Program-made: the position numbers and the translations under genes
The notes under the pieces: generated by a model
Databases searched by the model: none
What the model saw: only the letters and a program-made list of their open reading frames with translations
Told to the model about the DNA's origin: nothing
Part shown: positions 15,349-23,455 of the stretch, piece after piece
Position numbering within the stretch: position 1 is the first letter of the stretch
How the letters are laid out: each line of letters starts with the position of its first letter
DNA from: Bacteroidales bacterium
GTDB taxonomy: Bacteria; Bacteroidota; Bacteroidia; Bacteroidales; Rikenellaceae
Direction: 5' to 3'
Assembly (NCBI GenBank): GCA_949419965.1
Contig: CASPAC010000003.1
Coordinates: forward strand, 1-64,000
Length of the DNA: 64,000 nucleotides

Positions 15349-15708
15349 CGCAGGCCCTGTAAGCCGGGTTCTGTGCCCGGGAGCGATCCCGGGTCTCCGT
15401 CATTTATCTACGACGGCAGTCGCCTGCCGCCTCCAGCAACCTACCCCCCGACATCGGACGAGCAACCCTTCACTGTCGGTATACATGGTCTTGCAACCCG
15501 CGGGACGTACGGCCGGGCGGCATCGCTGCCCCCGCGGTAGGCTCTTACCCCACCTTTTCACCCTTACCGGCCGGTAACCCGGCAGGCGGTCGTTCTCTGT
15601 TACGCTACCATGCCCTCACGGACATCAAGTCGTTAGCTTGCGCGGCACTCTTCGTTGCCCGGACTTTCCTCTCCCGGCTTGCGCCGGCAGCGACGGAGCG
15701 GGCCTGCG
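15349..15708 (-). ncRNA. rnpB: RNase P RNA (bacterial type A)
   Basis: About 360 nt on the minus strand. The 5' and 3' ends pair as helix P1 (CGCAGGCCC with GGGCCTGCG). The conserved core is present: GAGGAAAGTCCGGGC near the 5' end, and ACAGAACCCGGCTTA near the 3' end, the sequence that pairs in P4. It is the catalytic RNA that trims tRNA 5' leaders. A TAATTTTG promoter box lies 4 nt upstream and a strong terminator downstream. End positions are inferred from P1. Confidence 0.95.
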
Positions 15709-15711
15709 GTG

Positions 15712-15719
15712 CAAAATTA
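15712..15719 (-). promoter_or_regulatory. -7 promoter box of rnpB
   Basis: The minus strand reads TAATTTTG, ending 3 nt before the inferred RNA 5' end at 15708. That is the expected spacing for a Bacteroidota promoter. The rest of the gap to 15845 holds no gene that I can support. Confidence 0.75.
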
Positions 15720-15845
15720 AGAATTAAAAATGAAAAACGAACTTTTCGTCGCGGAATCCGCCTGCGGAGCGGCCGCGCCGGGTCGGCAAAACCGGAAAGG
15801 ATCGGAACGGGCCGAGGATGGCCGTGCGTGCGGCCGGGCCGGTCG

Positions 15846-16880
15846 TCATGCGTCCGCTTTTTCGTCGAAGATGTTGAATCGCGCCAGCAGCGGATTGCGG
15901 CGGTCGAGCAGGAGAAATTCGACGAGCAGCAGCACCAGTGCGGCTACAAGAAGATATTGGTATTGCTCGTTATATTCTTCGAAACGGACGGTCGACTGCT
16001 CGGTTTGCTCCATATCGTTGATGCTTTTCACGATTTCGTCCAGCCCGATCGACTGTTTCGACGAACGCACGTAGGCTCCGCCGGTAAGGTCGGCGATTTC
16101 GGACAACATCTTCTCGTTGAGTTTCGAGACCACCATGTCGCCTTTCTCGTCCTGTACGAATTCGCCGCCGATGCGGATCGGAGCGCCTTCGGGCGTGCCG
16201 ATGCCGATGGTATAGATGCGGATGCCCATGTCGGCCGCACGCCGGGCCACGGCCAGCGCGTCGTCTTCGTGGTTCTCGCCGTCGGTAATGAGGATGATCG
16301 CCCGGCTGCGAGGTTCCTCGCTCTGATCGGAGAACGCCAGCAGCGCCTGCTCCAGCGCCTTGCCCACGGCCGTGCCCTGCACCGGCACGAGCGACGGATC
16401 GATGCGGCGGGCGAATGCCTTGGCCATGCGGTGGTCCGAGGTAATGGGCAGCTGTACCTTGGGTTCGCCGGCAAAAACGACCAGCCCCACGCGGTCTTGC
16501 TTCAACCCGTCGAAAAGTTTGTTGATCGCATATTTGGTGCGTTCGAGCCGGCTGGGTTCGAAGTCTTCGGCCAGCATCGAGTTGGAGACGTCGACGACCA
16601 GCATCATTTCGACGCCCTGCGACTTCTCTTCGCGGAGTTTCGAGCCGAACTGCGGGCGGGCGGCAGCCAGGGCAAGCAGGGAGAATGCAGAGCAAAAAAT
16701 AGTGAATTTCAGCACTTTGCGTCCAGCCGACACCTCGGGCATCAGTTCGCGGATCGTCGCTTCGCAGCCGAAACGGGCCAGGCGGAGCCGGCGGCTGCGG
16801 GCCGCCGCCCAGAAAAGCAGGACGAATGCCGGCACGGCGGCCAGCAACCAGAGGTATTGGGGATTGGCGAATCGGAACAT
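15846..16880 (-). CDS. batB: BatB: membrane-anchored von Willebrand factor A protein
   Basis: 344 aa. Two N-terminal membrane segments (about 8-27 and 58-74) and one near the C-terminus (about 305-325) flank a VWA domain with an intact MIDAS (D97-x-S99-x-S101, later TAVG and ITDGENHED). It matches BatB of the Bacteroidota aerotolerance operon. VWA domains of this kind bind protein partners through a divalent metal; the exact role is unproven. It is the last gene of the operon, 13 nt after batA. Confidence 0.9.
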   Translation of the reverse strand: MFRFANPQYLWLLAAVPAFVLLFWAAARSRRLRLARFGCEATIRELMPEVSAGRKVLKFTIFCSAFSLLALAAARPQFGSKLREEKSQGVEMMLVVDVSNSMLAEDFEPSRLERTKYAINKLFDGLKQDRVGLVVFAGEPKVQLPITSDHRMAKAFARRIDPSLVPVQGTAVGKALEQALLAFSDQSEEPRSRAIILITDGENHEDDALAVARRAADMGIRIYTIGIGTPEGAPIRIGGEFVQDEKGDMVVSKLNEKMLSEIADLTGGAYVRSSKQSIGLDEIVKSINDMEQTEQSTVRFEEYNEQYQYLLVAALVLLLVEFLLLDRRNPLLARFNIFDEKADA

Positions 16881-16893
16881 GGCGAGCGGATTT

Positions 16894-17886
16894 TTACGGG
16901 ATGCGTTTCAGAGCGAGCGTGGCGAGCAGGAATTCGGCCGCCAGCAAGGCGATGGCCGCCAATACCCAGTTGAGGAAAAGTTCGTGGTAGGCGATATGCT
17001 CGGTCACTTCGACCTTGCTTTTCTCCAGCCGGTTGATTTGGTCGTAGATCGCTTGGAGTTTGGCTTTGTCCGTGGCGCGGAAGTATTGCCCGCCCGTCTG
17101 TTCGGCGATCGCGCGGAGGGTTTTTTCGTCGATCTCGACCTTGGCCATCACCGTGCCGCCGGTGGGGGTGCCGTAGATGTCTACGGCAGGGTAGGGGGCC
17201 ATGCCCTGGGTGCCCACGCCGATGGTGTAGACGCGGATGCCCTGCGCCTTGGCGATTTCGGCTGCTGTGAGCGGGGCGATTTCGCCGCGGTTGTTCACGC
17301 CGTCGGTCAGCAGAATGACCACCTTCGACTTGGCTTCGCTTTCGCGCAGGCGGTTGATCGCCGTAGCCAGGCCGTTGCCGATGGCCGTGCCGTCTTCGAT
17401 CACGCCGCTGCGGATACGAGCCAGGAGGGTCTGGAGGGTTGCCTGGTCGGTGGTCAGGGGACTTTGCGTGAAGGCTTCGCCGGCGAAGACCGCCAGTCCG
17501 ATGCGGTCGCCGTAGCGGTCGGCGATGAAGGATGCGGCCACCTCCTTGGCGGCCGTGATGCGGTCGGGCTTGAAGTCGCGGGCGAGCATCGAGCCGGAGA
17601 CGTCGATGGCCAGCATGATGTCGATACCTTCGGTCGAGGTGTGCGAGAACCGCTCGGCGTCCTGCGGCCGGGCCACTGCGACGATCGACAGCGCGAAAGC
17701 CGCGGCGCGCAGGGCGAAAGGCAGGTGGCGCAGGTAGTAGCGGATCGTCTTCGGCGCCTGGGCCATGCCGTCGGTGGTCGGAATGCGGATCGCCGCGCTG
17801 CCCTGAAGCGTCCGCCAGACGTAGTAGCCCGTCATGGGCAGCAGCAACAGCAGCAACCAAAGGTAATATGGAGAATGAAAAGTCAT
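16894..17886 (-). CDS. batA: BatA: membrane-anchored von Willebrand factor A protein
   Basis: 330 aa. Membrane segments lie near 7-25, 55-72 and 300-322, with a VWA domain between them carrying the MIDAS D95-x-S97-x-S99 followed by a TAIGNG loop and LLTDGVNNRGE. It is paralogous to BatB, encoded just downstream. In Bacteroidota these proteins sit in the inner membrane and act with a MoxR ATPase in stress or oxygen tolerance. It begins 12 nt after batC and is probably co-transcribed from moxR. Confidence 0.9.
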   Translation of the reverse strand: MTFHSPYYLWLLLLLLPMTGYYVWRTLQGSAAIRIPTTDGMAQAPKTIRYYLRHLPFALRAAAFALSIVAVARPQDAERFSHTSTEGIDIMLAIDVSGSMLARDFKPDRITAAKEVAASFIADRYGDRIGLAVFAGEAFTQSPLTTDQATLQTLLARIRSGVIEDGTAIGNGLATAINRLRESEAKSKVVILLTDGVNNRGEIAPLTAAEIAKAQGIRVYTIGVGTQGMAPYPAVDIYGTPTGGTVMAKVEIDEKTLRAIAEQTGGQYFRATDKAKLQAIYDQINRLEKSKVEVTEHIAYHELFLNWVLAAIALLAAEFLLATLALKRIP

Positions 17887-17898
17887 AGGGTTTCGATG

Positions 17899-18666
17899 TT
17901 ACCAGTTCTTTTTTCCTCGTACGATGACGCCTTGTTTTTCTTTGAGCTTGTCCTGGGTTTTGTCTTCCTGGGCTTGGATGGCGTCGAGCATCTGTTGCTG
18001 TTCCTGCTCGGAGATGCCCGCAGGGAGGGGCTGCGGCTGTCCGTCGTCCTCCTGCCCGTCGTCCGGCTGTGCGGGGTCTTGCCCTCCTTCCGGAGATTGG
18101 GACTCTTCGTTGTTATTTTGATTTTGTTCGCTGTCGTTCTGGTTCTGTTGGCTCTCTTCGGAGTCTTGGTTCTGATTCTGTTCGTCTTGGTTCTGTTGTT
18201 GGTCGTTGCCTCCTCCGCCTTGTTGATCTTGGTTCTGCTCCAGCAGTTTTTTCGTGTAGGCGTAGTTGTATTTGGCCTCCATGTCCGCCGGATTGAGCAG
18301 CAATGAGCGGCGGTAGCTTTCCAGAGCCTCCTTGTATTTCTGTTGCTTGAATTGCGCGTTGCCCAGGTTGTAGAACGTTTCGGCCCGTTCGGCATCGGTA
18401 CGCAGCGTGTCGGCCGCCGCGCGGCTTATCGTCTGCTCGGCCTTGTCGAACATTTCGGCCTTGTAGAGCGCGTTGCCCAGGTCGTAGGTCGCCTCGAACG
18501 ACTCCGGGGCATGACCCAGCGCCCGCGTGTAGCGCTCGATCGCCGTTTTGTAGTCGCCTTTGTTGTAGTGCCGGTTGCCTTTGCGCACCTCGCTGCGTTC
18601 AGGCATGCGCTGGGCATGCGCCCCGAGGGTCGCCAGCATGAAAAACAGATAGATGAACCGATACAT
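17899..18666 (-). CDS. batC: BatC-like TPR protein with Gln/Asn/Asp-rich tail
   Basis: 255 aa. A signal-type N-terminus (MYRFIYLFFMLATLGAHAQ) is followed by about three TPR repeats (30-140). Residues about 145-220 are almost entirely Gln, Asn, Asp, Glu, Gly and Ser, and are probably disordered. TPR plus position in the operon supports BatC, a partner-binding protein in the periplasm. The ATG at 18666 is chosen at the signal sequence, 10 nt downstream of the previous gene. The low-complexity segment is encoded by near-repeats of GTTCTG/GTTTTG-type codon blocks and could be length-variable. Confidence 0.85.
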   Translation of the reverse strand: MYRFIYLFFMLATLGAHAQRMPERSEVRKGNRHYNKGDYKTAIERYTRALGHAPESFEATYDLGNALYKAEMFDKAEQTISRAAADTLRTDAERAETFYNLGNAQFKQQKYKEALESYRRSLLLNPADMEAKYNYAYTKKLLEQNQDQQGGGGNDQQQNQDEQNQNQDSEESQQNQNDSEQNQNNNEESQSPEGGQDPAQPDDGQEDDGQPQPLPAGISEQEQQQMLDAIQAQEDKTQDKLKEKQGVIVRGKKNW

Positions 18667-18676
18667 CGTCAGATTC

Positions 18677-19657
18677 TTAGTTTTGCGTATTGGCTGGTTC
18701 GACATCGCTTTCTTCCGCCTGTTCGGTGGCGGGTTTGGTCTCCTCGACGAAATAGTAGGCCTTCAGATAGGCGTTTTCGTTGGTCTCGGCTTCGGGTGTC
18801 GCCTTGGCGAACTTTACCAGGTCGCCGTCGCGCAGGATTGCCGTCAAGTCCATGCGGGCCTTGTCGGGGAGTTCCAGCGGCCGCAGGGCGTCGATGATTT
18901 CGTCGGTCGTCATCTCCATGGCACCCACTTCCCAGCGGCGGGAGATGTAGGTGCGCAGAATATCCGTGAGGGCCGAATAGTATTGTTTGTGGCGGTTGTT
19001 CTGCCAAAGTTTCTGGTGGTGGAGCGTCTCCAAGGCTCGGATGGCCTCCACATGGGGAGGCAGCGGCGGAGTCGGGCGGAAGAGACCGCCCAGTGTGGCG
19101 CCGCGCTTCTTCAGATAGCGGAGCGCCGCCCAGACCGCCGCGGCCAATAGTGCCGCAGCCAGCAGGCTCCAGCCTATGTAGCCGCTGATTTCGCCCATGC
19201 GCAGCGGCAGCGTACGCTGGGGCTTGAGGTCGTAGATCGAGTGCGACGCGGAGTCGATTTCGAATGTCGCCACCTCCAGCCGCAGGGTTGCTTCCGATTG
19301 CAGCGTGTCGACGATGTTCTTGTCGGCATAGAGCACCTGGGCGCGGCCCAACTCGTAGCGTCCCTCCTGGAATGCAGCCAGGCGGTAGCGCTTGCGCAGC
19401 TTCAGCCGCCGGCCCTCGCGCAGCAGCGTGTCCACCGGGGCGCTTTCGATGAGTTCGAGGTTGCGGTTGCCCTTGTCGGGATCGAAAACCGGGAACTCCA
19501 CGACCTGCACCAGGTCTTTTTCGACCTCGATGATGTAGTCGAAGCGGTCGCCGATCAGGATGCTGTCCGGCTCGATGCGCGCCGTGACGACGGGGCGTTC
19601 CTGTGCCCGGGTTGCAGCGGCGCCCAGCAGCAGGCCGAGGATCAAGAGTCGTTTCAT
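18677..19657 (-). CDS. BatD/DUF4381-like membrane protein of the BAT operon
   Basis: 326 aa. A signal peptide (1-18, ending ATRAQ) precedes a beta-rich extracytoplasmic domain (about 20-150). One membrane helix follows (about 157-178, IGWSLLAAALLAAAVWAAL), then a basic stop and a helical cytoplasmic tail ending in an acidic stretch. This fits the accessory membrane protein that lies between DUF58 and BatA in Bacteroidota, related to BatD. Its start overlaps the DUF58 stop by 4 nt (ATGA), so the two are translationally coupled. No catalytic motif is visible. Confidence 0.75.
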   Translation of the reverse strand: MKRLLILGLLLGAAATRAQERPVVTARIEPDSILIGDRFDYIIEVEKDLVQVVEFPVFDPDKGNRNLELIESAPVDTLLREGRRLKLRKRYRLAAFQEGRYELGRAQVLYADKNIVDTLQSEATLRLEVATFEIDSASHSIYDLKPQRTLPLRMGEISGYIGWSLLAAALLAAAVWAALRYLKKRGATLGGLFRPTPPLPPHVEAIRALETLHHQKLWQNNRHKQYYSALTDILRTYISRRWEVGAMEMTTDEIIDALRPLELPDKARMDLTAILRDGDLVKFAKATPEAETNENAYLKAYYFVEETKPATEQAEESDVEPANTQN

Positions 19658-20538
19658 CGTTGTCTGAAGAGTTTTATGAGTTCGGCCACATAGTCGCCGG
19701 CGGTCGAGACCGTCGCCGTGTCGATGCGGTGGCGGCGCAGCAGTTCCTCGATGGCTTCGGAACGTTCTTGCCAGAGGCGTGCGTAGTGGTCGCGCACGGC
19801 CTGCGAGGAGGTGTCGAGCCAGATTTTGGCGCCGGTTTCAGCGTCTTGCAGTTCGACGATTCCCACGTCGGGGAGTGCTTGTTCGCGCGGATCGGAGACC
19901 CGGATGCCTACCAGATCGTGCTTGCTGCCGGCGATTTTCAGGGCATCTTCCAGCGCCGTGCGGTCGTGCGCCGGGTCGAGGAAGTCGGAGAGGATGAAAG
20001 TCGTGCAGCGTTTTTTGTTGACGTTGGTCAGCAGCCGCAGCGGTTCGGAGAGTTTCGTGCCCTGCGATTCGGGTCGAAAGCCCACCAGCTCGCGGATGAT
20101 CGCCAGGATGTGGCTGCGCCCTTTCTTGGGCGGGATGAACTTCTCCACCCGATCCGAGAAGAAGATGCAGCCCACCTTGTCGTTGTTCTGCGCCGCCGAG
20201 AATGCCAGCACGGCTGCGATTTCGGTAATGATGTTCTTCTTGAGCCGGTCGGTCGTGCCGAAGAGCCGCGAAGCGGAGACGTCTACCAGAAGCATCATCG
20301 TCAGCTCGCGCTCCTCTTCGTAGACCTTGATGTGGGGCTTGCGCGAGCGGGCCGTCACGTTCCAGTCGATGTCGCGCACGTCGTCGCCGGCGCGGTATTC
20401 CCTCACTTCGGAAAACGACATGCCCCGGCCGCGGAACGCCGTATGATACTTGCCCGCGAAGATCTCGTTGGATAGACCGCGGGTCTTGATCTCGATCTTG
20501 CGGACGCGTTTCAGAATATCGTTCTCGTTCTCCTGCAT
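19654..20538 (-). CDS. DUF58 family protein of the MoxR/BAT operon
   Basis: 294 aa soluble protein. The segment FAGKYHTAFRGRGMSFSEVREY followed by GDDVRDIDWNVTARSRKP is the hallmark of DUF58, and a VWA-like domain with LLVDVSASRLFG follows. DUF58 proteins are regularly encoded next to MoxR ATPases and are thought to work with them as adaptors. It starts 6 nt after moxR and overlaps the next gene by 4 nt. Confidence 0.92.
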   Translation of the reverse strand: MQENENDILKRVRKIEIKTRGLSNEIFAGKYHTAFRGRGMSFSEVREYRAGDDVRDIDWNVTARSRKPHIKVYEEERELTMMLLVDVSASRLFGTTDRLKKNIITEIAAVLAFSAAQNNDKVGCIFFSDRVEKFIPPKKGRSHILAIIRELVGFRPESQGTKLSEPLRLLTNVNKKRCTTFILSDFLDPAHDRTALEDALKIAGSKHDLVGIRVSDPREQALPDVGIVELQDAETGAKIWLDTSSQAVRDHYARLWQERSEAIEELLRRHRIDTATVSTAGDYVAELIKLFRQR

Positions 20539-20544
20539 GGCCGG

Positions 20545-21543
<999 letters not shown>

Positions 21544-21649
21544 AGTGTATGCTTGTTTCTTTACGTTGTTTGCACTTCGGGTTTAGGGCCGGCCGTCGCG
21601 GAGCGTCCGGCATGTGCTGCCGCCTCGTTGTTCTTTAACGTTCGGAACA

Positions 21650-21657
21650 CAAAGATA
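21650..21657 (-). promoter_or_regulatory. -7 promoter box of the moxR/BAT operon
   Basis: The minus strand reads TATCTTTG, a perfect TAnnTTTG. The expected start is near 21645. Confidence 0.55.
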
Positions 21658-21711
21658 TTGCAAAAATAGTAAAAATGGCGGATGATTTTTTGTCCGCCGG
21701 TGCTTTTTGGT

Positions 21712-21719
21712 TACCTTTA
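21712..21719 (+). promoter_or_regulatory. Possible -7 box of the GH43 gene, 4 nt from the start codon
   Basis: TACCTTTA differs from TAnnTTTG only at the last base and is separated from ATG 21724 by TATT. If used, the mRNA would be leaderless. Confidence 0.35.
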
Positions 21720-21723
21720 TATT

Positions 21724-23415
21724 ATGATTGGATTACGTATTTTCTTTTTGCCGGTTTTTGTTGCCGGCTTGTGGTTCGGCGGCTGCGGTTCGCTCGCTCA
21801 GGGCGAAGCCCGCTTTACTTGTTTTTCGTACAGCGGCTGCGATGCCCGTTTCGAGCAGGCGATCGACCCTGGCAACGAGTATTTCAACCCCGTTCTGGCG
21901 GGTTTCCATCCCGATCCGAGCGTCTGCCGCAAGGGCGACGACTATTTTTTGGTCAATTCGTCGTTCACATTCTATCCCTCGATTCCGATCTTCCACAGCC
22001 GCGATCTGGTGCACTGGCGGCAGTTGGGGTTCGTGCTCGACCGCCCCGGGCAGGTGCCGCTCGATTCGCTGCGCTTCAACCGGGGCATCTATGCGCCCGA
22101 CATCAGTTATAATCCACATAACGACACCTTCTACGTGGTCAATACTTGTGTCGACGGCATCGGGAATTTCGTCGTCAAGTGCCGCGACCCTTTCGCAGGC
22201 GGGTGGAGCGATCCGATTCCGCTCCCTGAAGTCGAGGGGATCGACCCGTCGCTGTTCTTCGACGACGACGGCAAGGCCTACCTGCTCCACAACGACATGC
22301 CTCCGGGCCGGCGGCAGTGGAACAGCCATCGGGCTTTGTGGTTGCGGGAGTACGACACGGCGTCCGATCGCGTCGTGGGCGATCCGGTGTTGCTGCTCGA
22401 CGGCGGCCTCGACTTCGCGGCGCAGCCCGAGTGGCTCGAAGGGCCTCATCTTTATAAGAAAGATGGCGAATATATCATGCTTGCAGCCGAGGGCGGCACT
22501 TACGAGGCTCATTCGCAAGTGGCGCTCAAATCCTTCCGTGTCGCAGGCCCCTACGTGCCGTGCGTCCATAATCCGATTCTGACGCAGCGTGATTTACCGG
22601 CCGACCGGCCCGACAAGGTAACCAGCACGGGCCATGCCGACATGGTATGCACGCCCGACGGGCAATGGTATTCCGTTTTCTTGGGCTGCCGGCCCTATGC
22701 CGACGACTTCTACAACACGGGGCGCGAAACGTTCCTGCTGCCCGTCGCTTGGGTCGACGGCGGCCCGGTCATTCTGCCGCCGGGCGAAGCGGTGCCCACG
22801 GTCGTGCGCAAGGAGGGGCTGGAGCCGGGCGGTGTGCCTGCGACCGGCAATTTTGCTTGGAGCACCGATTTTTCCGAGGGCCTCGATGATCGTTGGCTCA
22901 CGATCCGCATGCCGCGCGGCGAATGGCTGCGCACCGGGCGCAGGGGGCTGACGCTCAAGGATAACGGGCAGGCGATCGATCGCACGGCCAACCCCGCTTT
23001 CGTGGGTGTGAGACAGCAGCACACCGATTTCGAGGCGCAGACCGACCTGGTGTGCCGGCTGGCCGACGGACAGTTCGCCGGCATGGCGCTCTTCCAGAAC
23101 GAACGCCACTACCTGCTTTTCGGCAAGGTGCGCTGCGCCGACGGCGAGGCACTGGCGGCCGTCCGTTGTGAAAAAGGCGCCGTGACTTCGACCTTTCTGC
23201 CGCTCCGGCCCGAAGAAACTGCCGAACACTTGACCCTGCGGGTGCGGGGCGCGGGCGGAAGCTGCGACTTGGAATATGCTGTGGGGCGGGAGCCGTTCGC
23301 CGTGCTTGCGCAGGGAGTCGACACGCGGAACCTGAGCACCCATACGGCGCGCGGCTTCAACGGCGTCATCATCGGACTCTACACCGGACAGCTTTCACTT
23401 GCATCGGGCGAATAA
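21724..23415 (+). CDS. Glycoside hydrolase family 43 (beta-xylosidase/arabinofuranosidase type), exported
   Basis: 563 aa. The signal region MIGLRIFFLPVFVAGLWFGGC may be a lipoprotein signal. The five-blade propeller shows the GH43 residues: base Asp in GFHPDPSVC, the pKa-modulating Asp in GIDPSLFFDDDG, and acid Glu in EGPHLYKKDG. A C-terminal beta-sandwich (about 375-563) is like the accessory domain of GH43 xylosidases. Substrate is probably an arabinose- or xylose-containing side chain. It stands alone, divergent from moxR, about 18 kb from the pectin locus. ATG 21724 is preferred to the upstream ATG 21682, which adds no signal sequence. Confidence 0.88.
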   Translation: MIGLRIFFLPVFVAGLWFGGCGSLAQGEARFTCFSYSGCDARFEQAIDPGNEYFNPVLAGFHPDPSVCRKGDDYFLVNSSFTFYPSIPIFHSRDLVHWRQLGFVLDRPGQVPLDSLRFNRGIYAPDISYNPHNDTFYVVNTCVDGIGNFVVKCRDPFAGGWSDPIPLPEVEGIDPSLFFDDDGKAYLLHNDMPPGRRQWNSHRALWLREYDTASDRVVGDPVLLLDGGLDFAAQPEWLEGPHLYKKDGEYIMLAAEGGTYEAHSQVALKSFRVAGPYVPCVHNPILTQRDLPADRPDKVTSTGHADMVCTPDGQWYSVFLGCRPYADDFYNTGRETFLLPVAWVDGGPVILPPGEAVPTVVRKEGLEPGGVPATGNFAWSTDFSEGLDDRWLTIRMPRGEWLRTGRRGLTLKDNGQAIDRTANPAFVGVRQQHTDFEAQTDLVCRLADGQFAGMALFQNERHYLLFGKVRCADGEALAAVRCEKGAVTSTFLPLRPEETAEHLTLRVRGAGGSCDLEYAVGREPFAVLAQGVDTRNLSTHTARGFNGVIIGLYTGQLSLASGE

Positions 23416-23421
23416 AAATCG

Positions 23422-23429
23422 TAATTTTG
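23422..23429 (+). promoter_or_regulatory. -7 promoter box of the PcrA/UvrD helicase gene
   Basis: TAATTTTG, a perfect TAnnTTTG, 6 nt after the GH43 stop codon. It places the transcription start near 23434, downstream of an in-frame ATG at 23399, and therefore supports the GTG start at 23456. Confidence 0.6.
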
Positions 23430-23455
23430 CATCCGTAACATTCAAGCGTAATTAC

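Noticed and set aside
15344..15577. Short plus-strand open frames across 15344-15577
   Set aside because: The sequence is RNase P RNA on the minus strand, including P1 and the conserved core, so these frames are not genes.
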